Source of the DNA: Marivita cryptomonadis
Lineage (GTDB): Bacteria; Pseudomonadota; Alphaproteobacteria; Rhodobacterales; Rhodobacteraceae
Length of the DNA stretch: 64,000 nucleotides
Reading direction: 5' to 3'
Assembly (NCBI RefSeq): GCF_002115725.1
Contig: NZ_JFKD01000001.1
Location: 248,001-312,000, forward strand
The translations under genes were made by a program, and so were the position numbers. Position 1 is the first letter of the stretch. Each line of letters starts with the position of its first letter. Positions 50,908-59,057 of this stretch are shown here, in pieces. Below the pieces are notes generated by a model. It was given only the letters and a program-made list of their open reading frames with translations. It was not told the DNA's origin and did no database searches.

Positions 50908-52245
50908 TTATGGCATTGTTGCGGAGATTGGTCGCAATCCAGCCGCGAAAATGTCAGGTTTGTCTGCTTGCCTCTTGTCGAGAGTCCATTCGTAGACATC
51001 TCGGATTTGGTTCGCCTTGCGGGACCACAAGAAATACTCATCCACCCGTGCTTTCGCCGTCGCTGCAATCGGCGCAAGGGCGTCCGGGTTTTCTGCCAAG
51101 CGTTCGAATATTGTATGAAATCCGGCGATGATCTCATCACGGCTGCCGCATGGCACTTTGAAACCCGTTTGAGTTGTCACCAATTCACCCGGACCTGCGT
51201 AATCCACGATGACGGGAACAACGCCCAAAGCCATCGCTTCAAGCACGACCCCGCCTCCGAATTCACGGATCGACGGAAAACTGAGGATGTGAGACTTGCT
51301 CAGGAGCGTCTGAACTTCGGAATGGTCTATCCATTTGTGGAACTTGAGTCCTGTTTCGCATCCAAGCGATTTTGCTTGGGCGATCAGGTCTCCAAGCATC
51401 GGTCCGTCACCTATGATATCCAGCGTCATCCGACCGCTACGCAGGAGATCCGCCGCCGCCGCTATCAGCATGTCTGCGCCTTTATAGGGCACCAGACGTC
51501 CGACAAAGCAGGCTTTCAGAACATCACCGGTCGGCTTTGCGATCTTGTTGAACCGACCCGGATCAATGCCGTTCTCCGGGATGTAGACCGTTTTGTCCTG
51601 ATACGCCTTGGGAATTTCGCTTTGTGTGTGGTGTGATCCGACCACGATTGCCGATGCATGCTTGAGAGCGGTGTTGCGGCCGGGCAGATGTTTGTAGGCG
51701 CTGCGAATGTAGCTTAGCCATTCCTTTTCCGCGCGCCGCTCGGCGTCGAAATGCTTGGGCCAGGGTACGCCCCCATTCAGAGGACCCAAGACAAACGGTA
51801 CACCGACGCGGTGAACCTTGCGCGCAATCGGAGAGCTGATGGTCGGGCTTAGTGGCGTGATCCGGTGGACAACGTCGAAAGCGCCAGCTTTGATTGCGGG
51901 GCCGAATTCCTTCCAGACAAGATGCTCGAACCAAGGATATATCAACGCGTTTATTGCTTGCAGCGTTGTCCAGCCCTTGCCTTCGCCCATGCGCAGTTTT
52001 TCGGCCAAAGCCCATAGTGGCCGCGCGACGGCCTCTGAATCGATTGCCGTAAAGTCCTTCCCTTCGACAAGCCCTGCACGCAGGATCGCATCTCGGTTGC
52101 GCACTTGAGTGACCAGATGCACATCCGCCACGTCCCGCAAGGCCTGCGCGAGCGACCAGCCCACAAGCGGAACACTGACCCATTCGGGGTTCGCGGCTTC
52201 GGCGATGGCCAAAACCCGCGGAGGGCGGTTTCTCGAGGTTTGCAT
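50908..52245 (-). CDS. GT4-family glycosyltransferase
   Basis: A 445-aa GT-B glycosyltransferase. The C-terminal domain has A-C-F-V-G-R-L-V-P-Y-K-G-A-D and the E-x7-E nucleotide-sugar motif (E-F-G-G-G-V-V-L-E-A-M-A-L-G), typical of family 4. It probably adds a sugar in assembling the surface polysaccharide polymerised by the neighbouring membrane protein. Base composition is lower in GC than in the flanking catabolic genes. Confidence 0.87.
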   Translation of the reverse strand: MQTSRNRPPRVLAIAEAANPEWVSVPLVGWSLAQALRDVADVHLVTQVRNRDAILRAGLVEGKDFTAIDSEAVARPLWALAEKLRMGEGKGWTTLQAINALIYPWFEHLVWKEFGPAIKAGAFDVVHRITPLSPTISSPIARKVHRVGVPFVLGPLNGGVPWPKHFDAERRAEKEWLSYIRSAYKHLPGRNTALKHASAIVVGSHHTQSEIPKAYQDKTVYIPENGIDPGRFNKIAKPTGDVLKACFVGRLVPYKGADMLIAAAADLLRSGRMTLDIIGDGPMLGDLIAQAKSLGCETGLKFHKWIDHSEVQTLLSKSHILSFPSIREFGGGVVLEAMALGVVPVIVDYAGPGELVTTQTGFKVPCGSRDEIIAGFHTIFERLAENPDALAPIAATAKARVDEYFLWSRKANQIRDVYEWTLDKRQADKPDIFAAGLRPISATMP

Positions 52246-52260
52246 AAGGATCGTCGTGTC

Positions 52261-53655
52261 CTACAAAACGGTGCGCCATTGCACGCGGTGGCTGGATAGA
52301 TACGCGCCCCGCCCGTCGCGGAGGGTTTCTGCATAGCCCGTTAAAGCGCCGGCCATCAACCACGTCAGTGGCGTAAGCGTGGCATTCGGCAACATATCGA
52401 AGACATTGACCGCGAGGATCAATGAAAGCGGAATGATCAAGAGCGAATAGTCGCCCTGTTCCCGGTACCTGATTTCGCGCCACAACAGGAAAACGGGCAA
52501 GACCAAGAGACCGAATTCCGCCAGAAAGCCAAGCCATCCCAACTGACCGATCAGGATGATCCAGCGACCGTCAGTGATCGTCTCGATCATGCCGTTGCTC
52601 GGATTCATGATCTGGTTGCGATCATAATTGCCCCAGCCAAAAAGCGGCTTCTCTTGGGCGCGTTCAAGAAGCCTGTTCTCGTTGTGGAACCGAAAGTCCA
52701 ATGAGGCAGCACGGTCTTCATCAATGCTGGCGGCTGCCTCAAGGATAGCGGTCTCGGGAACCAGGCTTGCGCCTTTCAAGGCGGGATATGTGATCGCGAA
52801 TGCAGCAATGCACACGGCCAGCCGCATCTGCCATTTCATACCGAACAAAACGATCACGGGAATAAGCACCGCTGCGAACAGCCATGCGCCCAGTGATTTT
52901 GCAAGAATCAAAACGCCCGTAAGGTACATCCCGATCAAAAGGAATTTCCAATTCGACTTAAACGCTCCGGTCTTCCAAAGCGCAAAGGCCGCCACGATGG
53001 CCATCAAGAGATAGAACGCCGCCCAGATGCCATGGTACAGAAACACCATTGGGCGAAACCCGCCAAAGCGGATCGTCTGGATGAAATCGTGTTGGTAGTA
53101 GCCATAAATCCAAAGGTTCAACTGTGGCGATAGGCGCACTTCGATGAGCATTGGCAAGGAATATAAGAGCCCGCCAACCATGAAGGCGAACATGAGATCA
53201 CGCTGATCTTCCGCTTGGGACAAGAACCTTCGGGCCAACAGGAACGGCAGGATCAGAAGAACTTGCTGGATGACGAAAGCGATGGCATCGCGAATGGTCA
53301 TGCCTTGAATGTAAAAGTCGCCCCAGAGGACAGGGCTGCGGTTCAGAAGTGCCGTTGCAACCGGCGAAAAGACGAACAACACGATCAAAACGACTGCGAT
53401 TGGCGATCGTGGCAATGGCCTGAAGTCACGGGAATACATCCAAAACCACATCACAAGTGCGCTAAGCGCCGGGATCGTATGTTTGGTCAGCGGTGGAACC
53501 AGCGGAAAGTCAAAACCAGCGGGAGGTTCTGGCAAGAACAGATAGCCAGCCAGAAGCGTGACGATCACAGCACGACCGGGCGGCAGTTTCTGAAACAGAA
53601 CAACTGTCACGAGTGGCCATATGGCCAGTATTAGAAGTGCCAATGCATTTGGCAT
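52261..53655 (-). CDS. O-antigen ligase/polymerase-like membrane protein
   Basis: A 464-aa protein with about 12 membrane helices and a hydrophilic loop around residues 290-350 ending in a G-W-G-N-Y-D-R motif. This is the layout of Wzy/WaaL-type enzymes (F-L-F-G-W-G-like loop motif before the last helices). It is likely to polymerise or ligate a surface glycan. First gene of a three-gene minus-strand unit with the glycosyltransferase (15-bp gap) and degenerate acyltransferase. Confidence 0.75.
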   Translation of the reverse strand: MPNALALLILAIWPLVTVVLFQKLPPGRAVIVTLLAGYLFLPEPPAGFDFPLVPPLTKHTIPALSALVMWFWMYSRDFRPLPRSPIAVVLIVLFVFSPVATALLNRSPVLWGDFYIQGMTIRDAIAFVIQQVLLILPFLLARRFLSQAEDQRDLMFAFMVGGLLYSLPMLIEVRLSPQLNLWIYGYYQHDFIQTIRFGGFRPMVFLYHGIWAAFYLLMAIVAAFALWKTGAFKSNWKFLLIGMYLTGVLILAKSLGAWLFAAVLIPVIVLFGMKWQMRLAVCIAAFAITYPALKGASLVPETAILEAAASIDEDRAASLDFRFHNENRLLERAQEKPLFGWGNYDRNQIMNPSNGMIETITDGRWIILIGQLGWLGFLAEFGLLVLPVFLLWREIRYREQGDYSLLIIPLSLILAVNVFDMLPNATLTPLTWLMAGALTGYAETLRDGRGAYLSSHRVQWRTVL

Positions 53656-53963
53656 TCAGTGTCCTGCCGTTAGCCTGCCGTTCGAGGGTCGGTTGCATTT
53701 ATAGTCTGGAGCCACAGCTCAAAGCCATGTCTGGTTCCTGACCCCTTTAACATACTGCAATCGAAATTCGGCACAAATGGTGCGGGAATGCAGCAAATAC
53801 ATGATAGTGCAGCTTCCCGGTTTGGCCGTGTCGGGCAGTGCGTCCATGGATTTTGGCTATAAGTTGGGTATCAAATTGGCCCTATTGGCTACGGCGACTC
53901 ATCGCTAGTGTCCGCCCAACCGCGCCGGCCCCTCGGTCCGCGCCCTTCTCAGGGAGAGCCACC
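53656..53963. promoter_or_regulatory. Divergent control region between the polysaccharide unit and xsc
   Basis: This 308-bp gap has no credible gene. It must carry promoters for the minus-strand polysaccharide unit and for xsc. I looked for TauR-type CTGGAC repeats, the usual operator of taurine-controlled xsc genes, and found no convincing direct repeats. A ribosome site AGGGAGA at 53951-53957 serves xsc. Confidence 0.5.
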
Positions 53964-55742
53964 ATGAAAATGACCACCGAAGAAGCTTTTGTCAAAGTCC
54001 TCCAGATGCACGGGATCGAACATGCGTTCGGGATCATCGGGTCGGCGTTCATGCCGATCTCGGATATCTTCCCGAAAGCGGGCATCACGTTCTGGGACTG
54101 TGCACATGAAGGTTCGGGCGGGATGATGGCTGACGGGTATACCCGCGCATCCGGCAAAATGAGTATGATGATCGCGCAGAACGGCCCGGGCATCACCAAC
54201 TTCGTCACCGCCGTGAAAACGGCTTACTGGAACCACACACCTCTGTTGCTGGTCACGCCGCAGGCGGCCAACAAGACCATCGGTCAGGGTGGCTTTCAGG
54301 AAGTCGAGCAGATGAAGCTGTTCGAAGATATGGTCGCCTATCAGGAAGAAGTACGCGACGCCTCGCGCGTGGCCGAAGTGCTGAACCGCGTGATCCTGAA
54401 CGCCAAGCGCGCCTCTGCCCCGGCACAGATCAACATGCCGCGCGACTTCTGGACTCAGGTGATCGACATCGACCTGCCCGAAGTCGTCGAGTTCGAACGC
54501 CCGTCCGGGGGTGACAGCGCCATTCAAAAGGCGGCTGACCTGATCTCGTCCGCCAAGAACCCGGTTATCCTGAACGGCGCGGGTGTGGTTCTGGCGGGCG
54601 CAATTCCCGCAACCATGGCCCTTGCTGAACGGCTGACGGCACCTGTGTGCGTTGGCTATCAGCACAACGATGCCTTTCCGGGATCGCATCCGCTGTTTGC
54701 GGGTCCTTTGGGCTATAACGGGTCCAAGGCCGGGATGGAGCTGATCGCGGGTGCGGACGTCGTTCTGTGTCTTGGCACACGCCTCAACCCATTCTCGACC
54801 CTGCCAGGCTACGGCATCGACTACTGGCCCAAGGGCGCCAAGATCATCCAGGTCGACATCAACCCCGACCGCATCGGCCTGACAAAGAAGGTCAGCGTCG
54901 GCATCGTTGGTGATGCCAAGAAAGTCGCCGAGGGCATCCTCGCACGTCTGTCCGATACGGCGGGCGATGAGGGCCGTGAGGAACGGAAAGCCAATATCGC
55001 GAAAACCAAATCCACATGGGCGCAGCAACTGTCCAGCATGGACCACGAACAGGACGATCCCGGCACCAGTTGGAACGAACGCGCCCGTGCCGCCAAGCCG
55101 GACTGGATGAGCCCCCGCATGGCGTGGCGCGCGATCCAGTCAGCATTGCCGAACGACGCGATCATATCGTCCGACATCGGCAACAACTGCGCCATCGGCA
55201 ACGCCTACCCGACCTTCGAGGAAGGCCGGAAATACCTTGCGCCGGGCCTGTTTGGCCCCTGTGGTTACGGTCTGCCGTCCATTGTGGGTGCCAAGATCGG
55301 ATGCCCGGATGTGCCGGTGGTTGGTTTCTCGGGTGACGGTGCATTTGGTATTGCCGTGACAGAACTGACGGCGATCGGTCGTCCGGAATGGCCCGCGATC
55401 ACTCAGATCGTGTTCCGAAACTATCAGTGGGGTGCGGAAAAGCGGAACTCCACGCTTTGGTATGACGACAACTTCGTCGGTACGGAACTGGACGAGGGTG
55501 TAAGCTACGCCGCCATCGCAAAAGCCTGCGGCCTTCAGGGCATCGTCGCCCGCACGATGGACGAACTGCGCGATGCGCTGAACACCGCCATCAAGGACCA
55601 GATGGAGAATGGCAAGACCACGCTGATCGAAGCGATGATCAATCAGGAACTGGGCGAACCGTTCCGCCGCGACGCGATGAAAACGCCTGTCGCTGTGGCG
55701 GGTATCGATCCGGCGGATATGCGCCCGCAGAAGGTCGCCTGA
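53964..55742 (+). CDS. xsc: Sulfoacetaldehyde acetyltransferase
   Basis: A 592-aa thiamine-diphosphate enzyme that converts sulfoacetaldehyde and phosphate to acetyl phosphate and sulfite, the key step in taurine, isethionate and other C2-sulfonate use. The proton-relay glutamate is E49 in H-E-G-S-G-G; the ThDP/Mg motif is G-D-G-A-F-G...F-R-N-Y-Q-W-G-A-E-K-R-N. The start M-K-M-T-T-E-E-A is fixed by an AGGGAGA site 4 bp upstream and by family alignment; the frame is open 42 codons further. ackA starts 1 bp after its stop. Sulfonate transporter and tauR genes are not in the window. Confidence 0.96.
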   Translation: MKMTTEEAFVKVLQMHGIEHAFGIIGSAFMPISDIFPKAGITFWDCAHEGSGGMMADGYTRASGKMSMMIAQNGPGITNFVTAVKTAYWNHTPLLLVTPQAANKTIGQGGFQEVEQMKLFEDMVAYQEEVRDASRVAEVLNRVILNAKRASAPAQINMPRDFWTQVIDIDLPEVVEFERPSGGDSAIQKAADLISSAKNPVILNGAGVVLAGAIPATMALAERLTAPVCVGYQHNDAFPGSHPLFAGPLGYNGSKAGMELIAGADVVLCLGTRLNPFSTLPGYGIDYWPKGAKIIQVDINPDRIGLTKKVSVGIVGDAKKVAEGILARLSDTAGDEGREERKANIAKTKSTWAQQLSSMDHEQDDPGTSWNERARAAKPDWMSPRMAWRAIQSALPNDAIISSDIGNNCAIGNAYPTFEEGRKYLAPGLFGPCGYGLPSIVGAKIGCPDVPVVGFSGDGAFGIAVTELTAIGRPEWPAITQIVFRNYQWGAEKRNSTLWYDDNFVGTELDEGVSYAAIAKACGLQGIVARTMDELRDALNTAIKDQMENGKTTLIEAMINQELGEPFRRDAMKTPVAVAGIDPADMRPQKVA

Positions 55743-55743
55743 C

Positions 55744-56904
55744 ATGACCGACCCCGCACAGGGCGGACCTATTCTGGTCCTCAATGCGGGGTCGTCCTCG
55801 ATCAAGTTTGCGTTGTTTGATCAGAGCGTGGCCGAAACGCTCTCGGGCATGGCCGAAGCCATCGGCGGCGCGTCCAGTCTGCGGATAGGTGACGATAAGC
55901 GGGACGTCCCGCTCATAGACCACCGTGCTGCTTTGGAAGCCATCCTCAATGCCTTGGCCGAGCGGGGGATCACCCCTGACACGCTTCGCGCGGTCGGGCA
56001 TCGCGTGGTGCATGGTGGGCGCAAGCTCACTGGTCCGATGCGCGTCACCGACGAGGTGCGCGCCGAGATCGCCAATTGCACCCCGCTTGCCCCGCTGCAC
56101 AATCCGCACAACCTTGCGCCGATGGAAGCGTTGTCGCGGCTTGCACCGGACCTGCCTCAGTTTGCCAGCTTCGATACGTCGTTCCATGCCACCAACCCGA
56201 ACGTGGCCACGCGTTACGCGATCCCCAAAATGATGGAGACCAAGGGCATCCGCCGCTACGGATTTCATGGACTCAGCTATGCGTCACTCGTGCGCCGTTT
56301 GCCGGAGGTCTCGGGCGAAGCCTTGCCATCCCGTCTTCTGGCGTTTCACCTCGGCAATGGCGCGTCGCTTTGCGCGATCCATAATGGACAGTCGATTGCC
56401 ACGACAATGGGATATTCACCGCTGGATGGCCTGACGATGGGCACACGCTCTGGCGGGATCGACGCAAACGCAGTCCTGCGGCTTGTTGAAGAAAACGGGT
56501 TGGAGCGGACCAAGGCAATCCTGAATCACGAGAGCGGATTGTTGGGTTTGTCCGGCGGCAAGTCTGACATGCGCAAGTTGATGCTGGACGCGTCCGCTGA
56601 AAGCGCCTTTGCGGTCGAGCATTTTTGCTATTGGACGCTGCGCCATGCGGGATCGCTTATTGCGGCACTGGAAGGACTGGACGCCATCGCGTTCACCGGC
56701 GGGATCGGTGAAAATGCGGTGGGTGTCCGGGCGCGGATATTGCGGGCGCTTGAATGGGTCGGTGTTCGGATCAATCCGGATTTCAATCACCGCTCCGGTC
56801 CACGCCTGCATGCCGACAGTTCCAGAGTCGCTGTTTGGGTCATCCCCGCCGAAGAAGAGCGCATGATCGCGCTGGATGCCATGGCCTTGCTGGAGGCCGC
56901 ATGA
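55744..56904 (+). CDS. ackA: Acetate kinase
   Basis: A 386-aa acetate kinase: N-A-G-S-S-S-I-K-F near the N-terminus, G-H-R-V-V-H-G-G, D-T-S-F-H-A-T, R-R-Y-G-F-H-G-L-S, H-L-G-N-G-A-S and F-T-G-G-I-G-E-N. It interconverts acetyl phosphate (made by Xsc) and ADP with acetate and ATP, giving energy from sulfonates. It begins one base after the xsc stop, so the two are co-transcribed. Also it may use acetate from phosphonoacetate hydrolase in reverse. Confidence 0.95.
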   Translation: MTDPAQGGPILVLNAGSSSIKFALFDQSVAETLSGMAEAIGGASSLRIGDDKRDVPLIDHRAALEAILNALAERGITPDTLRAVGHRVVHGGRKLTGPMRVTDEVRAEIANCTPLAPLHNPHNLAPMEALSRLAPDLPQFASFDTSFHATNPNVATRYAIPKMMETKGIRRYGFHGLSYASLVRRLPEVSGEALPSRLLAFHLGNGASLCAIHNGQSIATTMGYSPLDGLTMGTRSGGIDANAVLRLVEENGLERTKAILNHESGLLGLSGGKSDMRKLMLDASAESAFAVEHFCYWTLRHAGSLIAALEGLDAIAFTGGIGENAVGVRARILRALEWVGVRINPDFNHRSGPRLHADSSRVAVWVIPAEEERMIALDAMALLEAA

Positions 56905-56914
56905 GATCCACCGT

Positions 56915-57778
56915 TCAGCTGTGCTGCGCGAGGGCGATGGTGACCAGCGTTGACGCCACGATGTCGTCCACTGTGGCACCGCGGCTCAGATCGCAAACCG
57001 GGCGGGCAAAACCTTGCAGAAACGGGCCGATGGCCTGGGCACCTGCCAGTTCCTGGCACAGCTTGTACGCGATATTGCCTGCGTCGAGCGATGGGAACAC
57101 CAGCACATTGGCGTCGCCGCTGCCCAAACCTTTCTTTGCCGCGATGGTGGCATTCAAAGCCGCATCCGCCTGCACGGGACCTGTAAACCCTGTGGCCTCG
57201 GCTACGTTGCGCACCCGGTCAACACTGTCTCCCGTTCCACTTGAACCGGTGGAGAAGGACAAGAGTGCCACCCGCGCCTCGCCCAGAAGGGCGGTTGCGG
57301 TGTCTGCGGATGCGCGTGCGATAGCTTCCAGCATCACAGCGTCGGGGGCTACGTTCACTGCGCAGTCGGCAAACACGAACTCGCGACCATCCGGGAACAC
57401 CATAAGAAAATACGACGAAGGAATTGTCACACCGTTTGCCAGACCAAGGGCCATGCTTGCCGCTTCGATGACGCGCCGCGTTGGGCTATCGGCCCCCGCC
57501 ACCATCGCGTCGGCCTCGCCTGCGGCGACCATTGCGGCGGCGCGGTACAGAGGTTTCTGCAAGAGCCGACGGGCCATCGCCTCTTTCATGCCGCGGGCTG
57601 ACACAAGGGCGGCCACCTGCGCCTCTGTCGGATCAGCCGCGACATCCAACACAGTACACAGCCCGTCATCGGTCAGACGCCGCGCGGCCTCTGCCACGCG
57701 TGGATCGTCCAGTTCGGGGAACACGACGCGGGTGTTCGACCCTGCTGCAACGGCGCGTGCCTTGTCCAGAACGCTCAT
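56915..57778 (-). CDS. pta: Phosphate acetyltransferase
   Basis: A 287-aa protein of the short PTA_PTB type (no N-terminal regulatory domain): V-F-P-E-L-D-D-P-R, A-D-A-M-V-A-G, S-T-G-S-S-G-T-G-D-S-V, F-P-S-L-D-A-G-N-I-A-Y-K-L. It converts acetyl phosphate to acetyl-CoA. It is transcribed opposite to xsc-ackA and divergently from the citrate synthase gene, only 36 bp apart, unlike the common xsc-pta order. GGGAG precedes the ATG. The C-terminus is short after A-L-A-Q. Confidence 0.9.
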   Translation of the reverse strand: MSVLDKARAVAAGSNTRVVFPELDDPRVAEAARRLTDDGLCTVLDVAADPTEAQVAALVSARGMKEAMARRLLQKPLYRAAAMVAAGEADAMVAGADSPTRRVIEAASMALGLANGVTIPSSYFLMVFPDGREFVFADCAVNVAPDAVMLEAIARASADTATALLGEARVALLSFSTGSSGTGDSVDRVRNVAEATGFTGPVQADAALNATIAAKKGLGSGDANVLVFPSLDAGNIAYKLCQELAGAQAIGPFLQGFARPVCDLSRGATVDDIVASTLVTIALAQHS

Positions 57779-57814
57779 ATCACTCTCCCACTTCCGCCCG
57801 CAAAGGAGCCTTCA

Positions 57815-58948
57815 ATGACTGATAACGTCAAGATCAACCGAGGCTTGAAGGGCGTCTATTTCGAACGGTCCGGTGTAAGCGACATCGACGGTGCGGCTGG
57901 GACGCTTCAGTATCGGGGCTATTCGATCCATGATCTGGCCAAGCATGCCACCTTCGAAGAGGTCTGCCACCTGTTGATGAAGGGCGAATTGCCAAACGCG
58001 GCGGAAATCGCAGCATTCGACGCAGAGATGCGGGCGGCGCGGTCTGTGCCTGATGCGGTTCTCGACATCATTCGCGTGTGCAAGGATGGGCACCCGATGG
58101 ATGTTCTGCGCACGGCGGTGTCTGCGTTGGCCGCGTTGGAGCCTGACAGCCTTGCGACTGGGGAAGAGGCGTTCCTGCGCAACGGCATGCGGTTGACTGC
58201 ACAGGTGCCAACGCTCGTTGCCGCTCACGAGGCGATCCGCAGCGGGCGTGACCCTGTTGCGCCAGATGACAGCCTTGGCCATGCGGCCAACTGGCTCTGG
58301 ATGCTCAAGGGTGAAAAGCCCTCAGACAATGCAGCGCGTCTGGCGGATGTGGATTTTGTCCTGCACGCCGAACACGGTGCCAATGCCTCGAGCTTTGCCG
58401 CGCGGGTGACGGTCGGAACCGAGGCGAACCTGCACGGCGCGATTGTGACTGCACTCAGCACGCTGGCAGGTCCTGCGCATGGCGGGGCGGCGGAAGACGT
58501 GATGAAGATGGTCAAAGAAATCGGCACGCCGGACAAAGCGGCGGAGTACGTGAAGACCAAGCGCGCCAATCGTGAGGCCGTCACCGGGTTTGGCCACCGA
58601 GTCTACCGCGCCGAGGACCCCCGTGCGCGACATATGCGCGAGGGCGTCCGCAAGCTGGGCGAAGAGATGGGCGCACCCGAATGGTACGAGATCCTGCAAG
58701 CGGTCGTCGAAGCGATGAAGCCCTACAGCCGTCACGGCCTGAACGTGAACGTGGATTTCTATTCCGGGGTGATCTACCAGCTTCATGGCATCCCGATGGA
58801 CCTTTACGTGCCGATCTTCGCTATCGGGAGGATGCCGGGTTGGGTGATCCAGTGTATCGAACAGCAGCGCGGCAATATTCTCATCCGTCCGCTCACGCTC
58901 TACAACGGGCCTGAACCGCGTGAATGGGTGCCGATCGACGCCCGTTGA
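57815..58948 (+). CDS. Citrate synthase family protein
   Basis: A 377-aa short citrate synthase. Catalytic residues: H-A-E-H-G-A-N-A-S, G-P-A-H-G-G-A-A-E-D-V, G-F-G-H-R-V-Y and V-N-V-D-F-Y-S-G. Length and the L-Q-Y-R-G-Y-S-I-H-D-L segment match the short type that also includes 2-methylcitrate synthases. No prp genes are nearby; the neighbouring pta makes acetyl-CoA, so citrate synthesis is the sensible role. Probably a second citrate synthase besides a housekeeping copy elsewhere. AAAGGAG site precedes the ATG. Confidence 0.85.
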   Translation: MTDNVKINRGLKGVYFERSGVSDIDGAAGTLQYRGYSIHDLAKHATFEEVCHLLMKGELPNAAEIAAFDAEMRAARSVPDAVLDIIRVCKDGHPMDVLRTAVSALAALEPDSLATGEEAFLRNGMRLTAQVPTLVAAHEAIRSGRDPVAPDDSLGHAANWLWMLKGEKPSDNAARLADVDFVLHAEHGANASSFAARVTVGTEANLHGAIVTALSTLAGPAHGGAAEDVMKMVKEIGTPDKAAEYVKTKRANREAVTGFGHRVYRAEDPRARHMREGVRKLGEEMGAPEWYEILQAVVEAMKPYSRHGLNVNVDFYSGVIYQLHGIPMDLYVPIFAIGRMPGWVIQCIEQQRGNILIRPLTLYNGPEPREWVPIDAR

Positions 58949-58955
58949 AATGGAA

Positions 58956-58971
58956 ATGTAAGCGCTTGCAT
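58956..58971 (+). promoter_or_regulatory. LacI-type operator-like palindrome upstream of soeA
   Basis: ATGTAAGCGCTTGCAT is palindromic except for one symmetric pair and has the AAGCGCTT core of LacI/GalR-family operators. It lies 87 bp before the soeA start and just after the citrate synthase stop. A shorter copy of the core (AAAGCGCTTT) occurs at 4290-4299. No LacI-family regulator is in the window. Confidence 0.45.
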
Positions 58972-59057
58972 AATCCGCCTTTACCATCGGCGCAGAAACG
59001 TAAACACTGTCGCCAATTCTGACCGGGGCGACACCCGGCGGATCAGGGAGAATTGAT

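Noticed and set aside
57815..58948. 2-methylcitrate synthase (prpC)
   Set aside because: The length fits, but no prpB, prpD or propionate genes are present and the neighbour is pta.
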